The notes under the pieces: model-generated
What the model saw: only the letters and a program-made list of their open reading frames with translations
The model's database searches: none
Told to the model about the DNA's origin: nothing
In this document: positions 7,755 through 15,918 of the stretch, one piece after another
Layout: each line of letters starts with the position of its first letter
Numbering within the stretch: position 1 is the first letter of the stretch
Assembly (NCBI RefSeq): GCF_016863475.1
Contig: NZ_BOOY01000029.1
Location: 62,001-126,000, forward strand
Reading direction: 5' to 3'
Origin: Spirilliplanes yamanashiensis
GTDB lineage: Bacteria > Actinomycetota > Actinomycetes > Mycobacteriales > Micromonosporaceae
DNA: 64,000 bases
Program-made: the position numbers and the translations under genes

Positions 7755-9070
7755 CGTACGCGGTCTGCGCCGACGTCGGCTCCACCTACACCAAGGCGTG
7801 CCTGGTCGACCTGGACACCGCCACCCTGGTGGCCCGCGCCGAGCACCCCACCACGTCCGCCACCGACGTGCTGCACGGCCTGGACGCGGCGGTCGCGGCG
7901 TGCGCTGCGCCGCCGGGCAGTCCGTGGTACGTGTGCTCGTCGGCGGGCGGCGGGCTGCGCCTGGCGGTGGCCGGCTACGAGCAGCTCATCACCGCCGAGG
8001 CCGGCCACCGGGTCGGGTTGTCCGCGGGCGCCCGGGTGGTGCACGTCGCCGCCGGCCCACTGACCGGGGCGGGGGTGGCGGCGCTGCGCGCGGCCCGGCC
8101 CGACGTGGTGCTGCTGGTCGGCGGCACCGACGGCGGCGACGGTGAGGTGCTGCTGCACAACGCCCGCCGGCTGGCCGCGAACCGGCTGCGGGTGCCGGTG
8201 GTGGTGGCCGGCAACGCCGACGCCCGCCCGGACGCCGAAGCCGCCCTGACCGGCCGCGGGGTGCCGGTGACGGTGGCCGGCAACGTGCTGCCCCGCATCG
8301 GGGTGCTCGACCCCGGCCCGGCGCGGGCCGCCATCCGGGAGGTGTTCCTGCGCCACGTCATCGGCGGCAAACGGCTGTCGCGGGGGCGCCGGTTCGGCTC
8401 GCTGGTGCGCGCCGCCACCCCCGACGCCGTCCTGGCCGGCGTGGAGACCCTCGCCGACGCCACCGGCGCCGGGCTGCTCGTCGTCGACGTCGGCGGCGCC
8501 ACCACCGACGTGTACTCGGCGCTGATCCCCGACCCGGAACGGGAGGCCGGGCCGCGGCGGGACGCCGCCGGCACCCTGTGGCGGTCCCGCACCGTCGAGG
8601 GCGACCTCGGCGTCGGCGTCGGCGCCCCCGGGGTGGTCGCGGCCGCCCACGCCGAACGCCTGCTGACCGACAATGCCGATGCCCTCACCGCCGCGGTGAC
8701 CGCCGGGCCGCCCTTCGGACCGGACACCGACCGTCACCTCGCCGCCCTGGCCGCCACGATCGCGGTGCGCCGGCACGCCCGCGGCCACAGCCCCGGCGCC
8801 GGGCAGCCGCGCACGGGCGGGCGCGACCTGCGCGACGCCGCCCTGGTCGTCGGCTCCGGCGGGGTGCTGCGCCACGGCGGCGGCGACGCCGTGCTGGCCG
8901 CCGTGCTCGGCGACACCGGCGGCGGCTGGGCCCCGCCCACCGCGGCCACCACCGTCGTCGACGCCGCGTACGTGCTGGCCGCGGGCGGCCTGCTCGCCGC
9001 CGACCACCCGGCCGCCGCCGCCCGGCTCCTCACCACCCACCTCACCCCGGCGGGAAGCATCTCGCGGTGA
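7751..9070 (+). CDS. MutL/KamB-like ATPase, probable aminomutase reactivation factor
   Basis: This 439-residue protein of the glutamate-mutase MutL family has an ASKHA (actin-like) nucleotide fold. It shows a phosphate-1 loop in CADVGSTYTKACLVD (residues about 6-20), LLVGGTDGGDGEVLLHNA (about 118-135) and phosphate-2 VVDVGGATTDVYS (about 240-252). MutL-type proteins accompany B12-dependent carbon-skeleton and amino mutases and are thought to reactivate them by exchanging damaged cobalamin. In clostridial lysine loci the counterpart is often called KamB. It overlaps kal by 4 nt and ends the operon. + strand composition shifts from G-rich to C-rich within it (near 8.6 kb). Confidence 0.83.
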   Translation: MTYAVCADVGSTYTKACLVDLDTATLVARAEHPTTSATDVLHGLDAAVAACAAPPGSPWYVCSSAGGGLRLAVAGYEQLITAEAGHRVGLSAGARVVHVAAGPLTGAGVAALRAARPDVVLLVGGTDGGDGEVLLHNARRLAANRLRVPVVVAGNADARPDAEAALTGRGVPVTVAGNVLPRIGVLDPGPARAAIREVFLRHVIGGKRLSRGRRFGSLVRAATPDAVLAGVETLADATGAGLLVVDVGGATTDVYSALIPDPEREAGPRRDAAGTLWRSRTVEGDLGVGVGAPGVVAAAHAERLLTDNADALTAAVTAGPPFGPDTDRHLAALAATIAVRRHARGHSPGAGQPRTGGRDLRDAALVVGSGGVLRHGGGDAVLAAVLGDTGGGWAPPTAATTVVDAAYVLAAGGLLAADHPAAAARLLTTHLTPAGSISR

Positions 9071-9535
9071 CCGGTGAACGACACGCCGGTGCCGCCCGGG
9101 CGGCTGTTGACACACGCCGGGGGGTGCGCCGTACGGTCGGAGGGTCCGACCACCGGAAGCGGCCGCACCACAACGTCCCTCCGCCCGCTGGCCGCGCGCC
9201 GGCCCCACCACGGGGGCGGCCGCCCACGGGCTCTCCTGCCGGGGAGCGCCCGTGTCGACCAGGTCCATCGGGTGGGGGTCGGCGGGGCGCTGCGGGACGA
9301 CCGCGACGGTCCACGGCGAGAGGTTGACGGGGGCCAGTAGACAACGGCGAGGACGCGCGGCAGCCGGCCCGCGCCGCGCCGGTCCGAAGGTCACCGGGGG
9401 GATCGCCCGCCGCCCGGCCGGGAAGGACCTGGGAACACCGGGGTGCGGCCCGCAGCCGCACCCCGATCCCAGCCCAGGTACGGGTGCTCGCGCGCTGTTG
9501 CCGCGGCGTGACCGGCCCGGGGTAGCCTTCCGCGG
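9071..9535 (+). other. 465-bp non-coding stretch between the kam operon and lnt, rich in hairpins
   Basis: No convincing coding frame was found. Features seen are a TTGACA (9107-9112) with TACGGT (9132-9137) 19 nt away, a 7-bp hairpin GGTCGGA-GGG-TCCGACC (9135-9151), an arm pair CACGGGC/GCCCGTG (9225-9231 and 9248-9254), and a terminator-like hairpin at 9440-9464. The arrangement would fit a promoter followed by a structured RNA of about 300 nt, but no known RNA family was recognised. The downstream lnt gene has its own leaderless-type promoter. Confidence 0.4.
9440..9464. terminator. Hairpin terminator-like structure
   Basis: GGGGTGCGGC (9440-9449) and GCCGCACCCC (9455-9464) pair perfectly over 10 bp with a 5-nt loop. 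There is no U-tract, which is common for actinomycete terminators. Confidence 0.5.
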
Positions 9536-11188
9536 GTGGTGACAGTGACCAGCGCCCCGGCCGGCCCCGACGCGCAGCCGGCCCCGGCCGCCGCGCCGCG
9601 CCCCCTGCGACTGCCCGTCGCGTTCGCCCTGGCCGTCGCCGCCGGGCTCGCCCAGCTGGTCGCGTTCCCCCCGTACGACCTGTGGTTCCTCGCGCCGGTG
9701 GCGGTGGCCGCGCTGGCCGCCGCCGTGCACCGGCGCCGGCTGCGGGCCGGGTTCGGCCTCGGGTTCGTCGCCGGGGCGGTGCTGTTTTTGCCGCTGCTGT
9801 CCTGGACGAACCTGCACACCGGCTGGCTGCCGTGGGTGCTGCTGTCGTTGGCTGAGGCCGCGATCGTCGGGCTGCTGGGCGCCGCGTCGGCGTGGGTGTC
9901 GCCCCTGGTAGACCGGTGGCGGCCGCTGTGGCCGGCGCTGACCGGGGTGCTGTGGGTGGCGCAGGAGGCGCTGCGCGACCGGGCTCCGTTCGGCGGGTTC
10001 CCGTGGGGGCGACTCGCGTTCGCCCAGGGCGACGCGCCCGCCCTGCGGCTGGCCTCGCTCGGCGGCGCCCCGCTGGTCACGTTCGCCGTCGCCGTCGCCG
10101 GCGGCGCCCTGGTCGCCCTGGCCTGGCGCCGGTTCACCCCGCGGGCGGCGCCGCGCCCGGGGCTGCGCCCGGCCGCGCTGTACGCCGCCGCCGCGGCCGC
10201 CGCGATCGCCGGGCCCGCCCTGATCCCCGCCCCGGACACCGCCGGCCGGCCCACCGCCACCGTCGCCATCGTGCAGGGCAACGTGCCCCGCCTCGGGCTG
10301 GAGTTCAACGACCAGCGCCGCCGGGTGCTGGACAACCACGCCACCGCCACCGAACGGCTCGCCGCCGACGTCGCCGCCGGCCGCGCCACCCAGCCCGACC
10401 TGGTGGTGTGGCCGGAGAACGCCTCCGACATCGACCCGCTGCGCAACGCCGACGCCGCCGCCCGCATCAGCCAGGCCACCGACGCCATCGGCGCGCCCGT
10501 GCTGCTCGGCGCCGTGCTGCGCGGCCCCGGCCCCGGCCAGGTCCGCAACGCCGGCCTGCTGTGGCTGCCCGGCACCGGCGCCGACCTCACCCAGACCTAC
10601 ATCAAACGCCACCCCGTCCCGTTCGCCGAGTACGTGCCGATGCGCCGCATCGCCCGCATGGTGTCCACCCAGGTCGACCGGGTCACCGCCGACTTCGTCG
10701 CCGGCGACGCCCCCGGCATCGTGCGCACCGGCGGGCCGGTCGTCGGCGACGTCATCTGCTTCGAGGTCGCCTACGACGAGGTGGTCCGCGACACCGTCAC
10801 CGGCGGCGCCCAGCTGCTCGCCGTGCAGACCAACAACGCCACCTTCAACGACGCCGAGGCCCGCCAGCAGCTGGCCATGGTGCGGCTGCGCGCCGTCGAA
10901 CACGGCCGGCAGGCGCTGATGGCGTCCACCGTCGGGGTGTCCGCGTTCGTCGATGCGAACGGCGCCGTCCACCAGGCCACCACGTTCAACACCGCGGCCG
11001 TGGAGCTGCGTGACATGACCCTCGGCGGACCGACTACGCTAGCCACGCGCGTCGGCCCGTGGCCGGAAGTCGTGCTCGCCGTCCTGGCGCTGGCCGCCCT
11101 GGCCTGGGCGGGTGCGCGCCGCCGCGCCGGCCGCCGCGCGGGCACGGCAGCCGCACCCCCCACATCGGAGCACCCGGAGGCACGGTGA
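9536..11188 (+). CDS. lnt: Apolipoprotein N-acyltransferase
   Basis: Lnt N-acylates the N-terminal cysteine of lipoproteins at the membrane. The 550-residue protein has an N-terminal block of several membrane segments (about residues 25-230) and then a nitrilase domain. The catalytic triad is visible: Glu in LVVWPENAS (about 300), Lys in [12 protein letters not shown] (about 358) and Cys in [11 protein letters not shown] (about 407). A last transmembrane helix is near the C-terminus. The start is GTG 9536, 7 nt after TAGCCT (9523-9528), which suggests a leaderless transcript. It overlaps the polyprenol-phosphate mannosyltransferase gene by 4 nt; in mycobacteria the two activities are fused in one Ppm1 polypeptide. 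Confidence 0.93.
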   Translation: MVTVTSAPAGPDAQPAPAAAPRPLRLPVAFALAVAAGLAQLVAFPPYDLWFLAPVAVAALAAAVHRRRLRAGFGLGFVAGAVLFLPLLSWTNLHTGWLPWVLLSLAEAAIVGLLGAASAWVSPLVDRWRPLWPALTGVLWVAQEALRDRAPFGGFPWGRLAFAQGDAPALRLASLGGAPLVTFAVAVAGGALVALAWRRFTPRAAPRPGLRPAALYAAAAAAAIAGPALIPAPDTAGRPTATVAIVQGNVPRLGLEFNDQRRRVLDNHATATERLAADVAAGRATQPDLVVWPENASDIDPLRNADAAARISQATDAIGAPVLLGAVLRGPGPGQVRNAGLLWLPGTGADLTQTYIKRHPVPFAEYVPMRRIARMVSTQVDRVTADFVAGDAPGIVRTGGPVVGDVICFEVAYDEVVRDTVTGGAQLLAVQTNNATFNDAEARQQLAMVRLRAVEHGRQALMASTVGVSAFVDANGAVHQATTFNTAAVELRDMTLGGPTTLATRVGPWPEVVLAVLALAALAWAGARRRAGRRAGTAAAPPTSEHPEAR

Positions 11189-11982
11189 ACGACGTCAACC
11201 CGTCGGACGGCTACCCTGGCGTCGGCCGCGTCGTCGTCATCATCCCCACATACAACGAGGCGGACAACATCCGGCTCATCACCGGCCGGCTGCGCGCCGC
11301 CGTGCCCGCCGTGGACGTGCTGATCGCCGACGACAACTCCCCGGACGGCACCGGCGCCATCGCCGACGAGCTCGCCGCCGCCGACCCGCGGATCCACGTG
11401 CTGCACCGCCCCGGCAAGCAGGGCCTCGGCGCCGCCTACCTGCACGGGTTCCGGTGGGCCAAGGAGCACGACTACGACGCCGTGGTGGAGATGGACGCCG
11501 ACGGCTCGCACGCCCCCGAGGAACTGCACCGGCTGCTCGACGCCGCCCGCGACGCCGACGTCGTCATCGGCTCACGCTGGGTGCCCGGCGGCAAGGTCGT
11601 CAACTGGCCGCTGCACCGCGAGATCCTGTCCAAGGGCGGGTCGCTGTACACCCGGCTGGCGCTCGGCGTGGACCTGCGCGACGCCACCGCCGGCTACCGC
11701 GTGTACCGGATGAACGTCCTCGACAAGATCGACGTGCAGTCCGTCGAGTCGCAGGGCTACTGCTTCCAGATCGACCTCGGGTGGCGGTCCATCAAGCACG
11801 GGTTCCGGGTCACCGAGGTGCCGGTGACGTTCGCCGAACGCGAGCACGGGGCCAGCAAGATGAGCTCGAACATCGTGCGGGAGGCGTTCCTGCGCGTCGG
11901 CGTGTGGGGCCTGCGGGCCCGCCGCGACGCGATCGCCGCGAAGCTGGGCCGCCGCCCCCAGCCCGGCCAGACCTGGCCCTGA
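11185..11982 (+). CDS. Polyprenol-monophosphomannose synthase (GT2 family, Ppm/DPM1-like)
   Basis: This 265-residue soluble GT-A glycosyltransferase has [11 protein letters not shown] near the N-terminus and DDNSPDGTG. It also has the metal-binding DAD in [13 protein letters not shown] (about residue 104) and the acceptor-loop [10 protein letters not shown]. It transfers mannose from GDP-mannose to polyprenyl phosphate to supply membrane mannosyltransferases (protein O-mannosylation, lipoglycans). GTG 11185 overlaps the lnt TGA. The lnt-ppm adjacency mirrors the two domains of mycobacterial Ppm1, supporting a working complex of the two products at the membrane. Confidence 0.92.
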   Translation: MNDVNPSDGYPGVGRVVVIIPTYNEADNIRLITGRLRAAVPAVDVLIADDNSPDGTGAIADELAAADPRIHVLHRPGKQGLGAAYLHGFRWAKEHDYDAVVEMDADGSHAPEELHRLLDAARDADVVIGSRWVPGGKVVNWPLHREILSKGGSLYTRLALGVDLRDATAGYRVYRMNVLDKIDVQSVESQGYCFQIDLGWRSIKHGFRVTEVPVTFAEREHGASKMSSNIVREAFLRVGVWGLRARRDAIAAKLGRRPQPGQTWP

Positions 11983-12073
11983 CCGGCCTTGCCCCGGTGG
12001 CGCGGCGAGAACCGCCGGCCGGTTCGGGGTTCGCCCCGATGGCGGCCCTGACACGGCGTGCCATCCTGGAGGT

Positions 12074-12604
12074 ATGCGTTCCCGTCTCGCCTGGCTGCCG
12101 CCGGCCCTGCTGCTCACCGCCGTCGCCGAGGTCGCCGCGTTCATCGCCGTCGCGCAGGCCGTCGGGGCCGGCTGGGCGGTCCTGGCCGGCGCCGTGCTCA
12201 GCCTGCTCGGTGTGGTGCTGCTGCGCCGCGAGGGCATGCGCGCGTGGCGGCGGTTCCGGGCCGCCGCCGACAGTGGCCGCCCGCCCGGCGCGCAGGTGTC
12301 CGACGGGGTGATCGGCCTCGGCGGCGCCCTGCTGCTCGCGGTACCCGGGTTCGTCACCGCCCTGGCCGGGCTGCTGCTGCTCCTGCCGCCGCTGCGGGCC
12401 CTGGCCCGGCACCGGGTGCAGGCCCTCGCCGAGCGCCGCATGACCACCGTCGCCGCCGGCACCGTGTTCGGCCCGCGCAAGGTGCGGGTGCGCCGCGGCG
12501 ACCCCGTCGACGACCCGGCCCCCACCCCGCCCCCGAGCGGGCCCCCGGCGGCGCCGGGAGCGGCCATCGAGGGCGAGATCGTCGACACCGGCCCGCGCCC
12601 CTGA
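12074..12604 (+). CDS. fxsA: FxsA family membrane protein
   Basis: This 176-residue protein has two to three hydrophobic segments in the first 120 residues. It has the FxsA core, including a VLLRREGMRAWRRF loop and ALLLAVPGFVTALAGLLLLLP. The C-terminal tail is Pro-rich and charged. FxsA of E. coli suppresses F-exclusion of phage T7 when overproduced, and its normal role is unknown. A GGAGG lies only 1 nt before ATG, too close to act as a ribosome site, while CATCCT sits 8 nt upstream, so the message may be leaderless. It is convergent with rbpA, with a hairpin in between. Confidence 0.85.
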   Translation: MRSRLAWLPPALLLTAVAEVAAFIAVAQAVGAGWAVLAGAVLSLLGVVLLRREGMRAWRRFRAAADSGRPPGAQVSDGVIGLGGALLLAVPGFVTALAGLLLLLPPLRALARHRVQALAERRMTTVAAGTVFGPRKVRVRRGDPVDDPAPTPPPSGPPAAPGAAIEGEIVDTGPRP

Positions 12605-12624
12605 CCGGGCGGTGAACGCGGCGA

Positions 12625-12654
12625 CGCCCCGGCCGCGGTGTGCGGGACGGGGCG
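12625..12654. terminator. Hairpin between convergent fxsA and rbpA
   Basis: CGCCCCG (12625-12631) and CGGGGCG (12648-12654) can pair around a 16-nt loop. It lies in the 72-bp space between two stops. Confidence 0.45.
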
Positions 12655-12676
12655 CCGGTGACGGGCTTTCGGCAGG

Positions 12677-13015
12677 TCAGCGACCCCGGCGGGTGCGGAC
12701 CTCCTGCAGGCGCTCGTTGAGGATGTCCTCCAGCTCCGAGATGGAGCGGCGCTCGAGCAGCATGTCCCAGTGGGTGCGCGGCGGCTTGGCCTTCTTCTGC
12801 TCCGGCTCGTTGCCGTCGACCAGCCGGGCGACGCTGCCGTCGAACTTGCACTCCCAGGTCATCGGGACCTCGGCGTCGACGGCGAACGGCACCTCGAACT
12901 GGTGGCCCTTCACGCACAGGTACTCGCGGGTCTGCCGGGGAGCCAGCTCGGTGTTGCGGTCGGACTCGTAGCTGACGGCGCCCAGTCGGCTGCCGCGCAG
13001 CATGCGCTCGCCCAT
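12677..13015 (-). CDS. rbpA: RNA polymerase-binding protein RbpA
   Basis: RbpA binds RNA polymerase and the principal sigma factor and stabilises open complexes in actinobacteria. The 112-residue protein shows the expected order. The N-terminal tail has SRLGAVSYESDRNTELAPR. The zinc-ribbon-like core follows, from EYLCVKGHQFEVPF to PMTWECKFDG. The linker with the KKAKPPRTHWDM basic segment comes next, and then the sigma-interacting helix RRSISELEDILNERLQEVR. ATG 13015 fits the family start. A near-perfect sigma-R promoter lies 45-70 nt upstream. Confidence 0.96.
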   Translation of the reverse strand: MGERMLRGSRLGAVSYESDRNTELAPRQTREYLCVKGHQFEVPFAVDAEVPMTWECKFDGSVARLVDGNEPEQKKAKPPRTHWDMLLERRSISELEDILNERLQEVRTRRGR

Positions 13016-13058
13016 GATCGGCTTTCCCCTCGGTCGTGGTGCAGTCTCAAAACGGTGT

Positions 13059-13085
13059 AACGACAGGGCCCGCCAGGTGATTCCC
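13059..13085 (-). promoter_or_regulatory. Sigma-R (thiol-stress) promoter of rbpA
   Basis: On the minus strand, GGGAAT (13085-13080) is followed after exactly 18 nt by GTT (13061-13059). This is the GGGAAT-N18-GTT pattern of SigR in Streptomyces, where rbpA is an established SigR target. It implies induction of rbpA by disulfide stress. The -10 is 44 nt upstream of the ATG. Confidence 0.8.
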
Positions 13086-13249
13086 TGCCGTCGTCCGTGT
13101 GTCGGCGGTGTTAACCGTCTTCGAGCGTAGCTGGCCCGCGACGCAACCGGCCGGTCCCGGCGTCCCCGCAACGCCCGATGATCCTATTTGTGCGCGAATT
13201 TTCTCGCGGCCGTGGGTGCGAGATCGGTCACCCCGGGACCGATCGTGCG

Positions 13250-14392
13250 TTACGGGGCGGTGACGGCCTCACCGCGGGCGGCCGGCGCCGCCGGTGCCGC
13301 CGCCGGTGCTGGGGCCGGTGGGGCGAGCCTAGCCAGGGCGCCGGCCAGGTCACTCACCTGCGCCGACAGCTGCGCCACCCGGTCGGCGGCGTGGGCGGCG
13401 TCGGCGCGGGCGGCGTCCAGCCGGGCCTGCAGGTCGCCGGCGCGGGCGGCCGCGGCGTCGGCGTCGCGGCGGGCCCGGTCGGCGGCGGCCGCGTCCCGGC
13501 GGGCGTCCTGGGCGGCGGCGGCCGCGGCCGCCTCGGCGGCCTCCCGGGCGGTGTGCGCGGCGGCCAGCCGCTCGCGGGCGTCGGCGGTCTCGGCGGCGCG
13601 GGCGGCGGCCTGCTGCTCGGCGTGCTGCTGGGCGGCGCGGGCCTGGCCGGCCTCGCCGCGGAACCGGTCGGCCTGGGCGATGGCGTCGGCCGCGGACCGG
13701 GTGGCCCGTTCGGCGTCGGCGCGGGCGGCGGCCGCGGCGGCGGTGGCGTCGGCGAGCTGGCGCAGCGCGTCGTCGCGTTCCCGGCGCAGCCCGGCGGCGT
13801 CGCGGCGGGCGGCGTCGCGGTCGGCGTCGGCCTGCTCGCGCAGCGCCTGCGCGGCGGTGGCGGCCTGCTGGGCGGCGTCGCGTTCGGCGTCGGCGCGGGC
13901 CCGGGCGTCGGCGTCGCGGCGGGCGGCGGCCTGGGCGGCGTCGGCGCTCGCGCGGGCCTGCGCGGCCTGCGCGTCGGCCGCGGCGGCGGCCTCGCGGGCC
14001 TCGGCGGCGGCGAGGCGGGCGGTGTCGGCGTCGCGGCGGGCCTCGTCGCGTTCGGCGTGTGCGGCGGCGGCCTGCTGCGCGGCCTCGGCGCGGATCTCGG
14101 CGAGCTGGCGTTCCACCCCGGCCGGGGACAGCTCGTCGTGCAGCGACTCGGTCAGCGTCTGCACCAGCTGGTCGAGCCGGTCGACGACCTCCCAGGTGCG
14201 GGCCACCTGCCCGGCCAGGCCGGGGGCGGCGCGGTGGCGCATGCGGGTGTTGCGCGAGGCGCGCTGGCACTCGCCGTCGTTGTCGCGGCAGTACCGGAAC
14301 GGCCGGCCCGCCGAGGCGCGCTGCGGCACCGGCCGGCCGCAGTGGGCGCAGGGCCGCGATTCCAGCGTCGGTTCGGTGATCGCCTCGGTCAT
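13250..14392 (-). CDS. Zinc-knuckle plus long Ala-rich coiled-coil protein, function unknown
   Basis: This 380-residue protein has an N-terminal Cys cluster, PCAHCGRPVPQ followed by YCRDNDGECQRA, that could bind one zinc. A helical stretch follows (about residues 55-100). Then come about 240 residues dominated by Ala, Asp, Arg, Glu and Gln in heptad-like order without proline, which suggests a long coiled coil. The C-terminal tail is Ala/Pro-rich. No enzymatic motif is seen. ATG 14392 is 8 nt after TACAAT (14401-14406), a near-consensus -10, so it is probably leaderless. The look is of a DNA-associated or cytoskeletal scaffold (KfrA-like proteins share the style), but I do not recognise a specific family. 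Confidence 0.8.
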   Translation of the reverse strand: MTEAITEPTLESRPCAHCGRPVPQRASAGRPFRYCRDNDGECQRASRNTRMRHRAAPGLAGQVARTWEVVDRLDQLVQTLTESLHDELSPAGVERQLAEIRAEAAQQAAAAHAERDEARRDADTARLAAAEAREAAAAADAQAAQARASADAAQAAARRDADARARADAERDAAQQAATAAQALREQADADRDAARRDAAGLRRERDDALRQLADATAAAAAARADAERATRSAADAIAQADRFRGEAGQARAAQQHAEQQAAARAAETADARERLAAAHTAREAAEAAAAAAAQDARRDAAAADRARRDADAAAARAGDLQARLDAARADAAHAADRVAQLSAQVSDLAGALARLAPPAPAPAAAPAAPAARGEAVTAP

Positions 14393-14458
14393 CGTCGCGG
14401 ATTGTAGGGGCGGCGAAACCGGTGGCCGGGCCGCCGCGCCGCGGGCAGGATGCCCGGC

Positions 14459-14845
14459 ATGACCGTTCGCCTGGGCCACATCACGATCAACGCGCGGGAC
14501 CCGTACCGGCTGGCGCAGTTCTGGCAGCAGATGACCGGGTACGGCCCGCACCCGGACGGGCCCAACGAGCCCGGCGAGGACGAGGCGTACCTGGCGGGGC
14601 CGCCCGGCGCGCCGGCGCTGCTGTTCGTGCGGGTGCCGGACGCCAAGACCGCCCGCAACCGGGTGCACCTGGACGTGGTGCCGACCGGGCGCACCCGCGA
14701 CGAGGAGGTCGCCTGGCTGCTCGGTCTGGGCGCCACCGAGGTCGACGACCGGCGCCGCGGCGACGGCACCGGCTGGGTGGTGCTGGCCGACCCGGAGGGC
14801 AACGAGTTCTGCGTGGAACGCTCCGACGCCGAACGCGGCCGCTGA
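14459..14845 (+). CDS. VOC (glyoxalase/dioxygenase-like) family protein
   Basis: This 128-residue protein contains one duplicated beta-alpha-beta-beta-beta unit set. It begins VRLGHITINARDPYRLAQFWQQMTG and ends WVVLADPEGNEFCVE, the standard opening and closing of small actinobacterial VOC proteins. Such proteins bind metals or antibiotics or act as lyases; no substrate can be named. ATG 14459 is chosen over ATG 14450 because the homology begins there. CAGGAT 7 nt upstream could be a weak -10 of a leaderless message. Confidence 0.85.
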   Translation: MTVRLGHITINARDPYRLAQFWQQMTGYGPHPDGPNEPGEDEAYLAGPPGAPALLFVRVPDAKTARNRVHLDVVPTGRTRDEEVAWLLGLGATEVDDRRRGDGTGWVVLADPEGNEFCVERSDAERGR

Positions 14846-14859
14846 CCTCCTCCGCTGTC

Positions 14860-15918
14860 TCAGCCGCCGAGGTGCGCCACCAGGGCCCGCACCACCCCGG
14901 CGGTGTCGGCGGTGCCGCCCAGGTCGCGGGTGCGGGTGCCCGGGTCGGCCAGGCACGCCTCGATGGCCGCCTGCACGTCGGCGGCCGCCGCCGGGTGGCC
15001 CAGGTGGTCGAGCATCATTGCCGCCGACCACACCGCGCCGACCGGGTTGGCGACGCCCTGGCCGGCGATGTCCGGGGCGGAGCCGTGCACCGGTTCGAAC
15101 ATCGACGGGTGGGTGCGGGTCGGGTCCAGGTTGGCCGACGGGGCGATGCCGATGCTGCCGGCGACCGCGGCGGCCAGGTCGCTGAGGATGTCGCCGAACA
15201 GGTTCGACGCGACTATGACGTCGAAGCGCTGCGGCTGCAGCACCAGCTTGGCGGCCAGCGCGTCGATGTGCTCGGCGTCCCAGCGCACGTCCGGGGTCTG
15301 GGCGGCGCGCTCGGCCACCACCTCGTCCCAGAACACCAGCGTGTGCACGATGCCGTTGGACTTGGTCGCCGAGGTCAGGTAGCCGCGGCGGGCGCGGGCC
15401 AGCTCCAGCGCGTAGTCCACGATCCGGGTCACGCCGGTGCGGGTGAACACCGACTCCTGCACGGCGAACTCGTCCGGGAAGCCGCGGTTGAGCCGCCCGC
15501 CGATCTCGCTGTACTCGCCCTCCACGTTCTCCCGCACCACCACGAAGTCGACGGACGCGGCGTCGCGCAGCGGGCTGGCGACGCCGGCGAAGGTGCGGAT
15601 CGGCCGCAGGTTGACGTACTGGCGGAACGCCCGCCGGATCGGGATCAGCAGCCCCCACAGCGACACGTGGTCGGGCACGCCGGGCCAGCCGACGGCGCCG
15701 AGCAGGATCGCGTCGTACGGGCGCAGCCGGTCGACGCCGTCCGGCGGCATCATCGCCCCCTCGGTGGTGTACCGCTCGCACGACCAGTCGAACTCGTCGT
15801 AGGCCAGGTCGAGGCGGTGCCGGGCGGCGACGGCGTCGAGCACGGTGTGCGCCGCGGCGGTGACCTCCCGGCCGATGCCGTCGCCCGGGATGACCGCGAT
15901 GCGCTGCACGGCGCTCAC
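14860..15918 (-). CDS. Tartrate / D-malate dehydrogenase (isocitrate-isopropylmalate dehydrogenase family)
   Basis: This 352-residue beta-decarboxylating dehydrogenase begins IAVIPGDGIGREVTAAA. It has the TTUC-type segment DWSCERYTTEGAMMPPDG, then ILLGAVGWPGVPDHVSLWG, the YVNLRPIRT strand and RENVEGEYSEIGG. Later come the metal-binding NLFGDILSDLAAA and the nucleotide-binding EPVHGSAPDIAGQGVANP. Tartrate dehydrogenase oxidises tartrate and D-malate with NAD. GTG 15918 overlaps the stop of the upstream dicarboxylate symporter by 4 nt, so uptake and first oxidation are encoded together. 3-isopropylmalate dehydrogenase is the less likely alternative, given the partner. Confidence 0.85.
   Translation of the reverse strand: MSAVQRIAVIPGDGIGREVTAAAHTVLDAVAARHRLDLAYDEFDWSCERYTTEGAMMPPDGVDRLRPYDAILLGAVGWPGVPDHVSLWGLLIPIRRAFRQYVNLRPIRTFAGVASPLRDAASVDFVVVRENVEGEYSEIGGRLNRGFPDEFAVQESVFTRTGVTRIVDYALELARARRGYLTSATKSNGIVHTLVFWDEVVAERAAQTPDVRWDAEHIDALAAKLVLQPQRFDVIVASNLFGDILSDLAAAVAGSIGIAPSANLDPTRTHPSMFEPVHGSAPDIAGQGVANPVGAVWSAAMMLDHLGHPAAAADVQAAIEACLADPGTRTRDLGGTADTAGVVRALVAHLGG

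Noticed and set aside
2389-9535. Cobalamin riboswitch for the B12-dependent aminomutase genes
   Set aside because: Neither the kamA-kdd intergenic region (141 bp) nor the 465-bp region after the operon shows a B12-box-like element that I can recognise.
7436-10972. 1178-codon minus-strand open frame
   Set aside because: It has shadow composition (His/Gln/Gly/Arg-rich) and runs across the MutL-like and lnt genes on the other strand.
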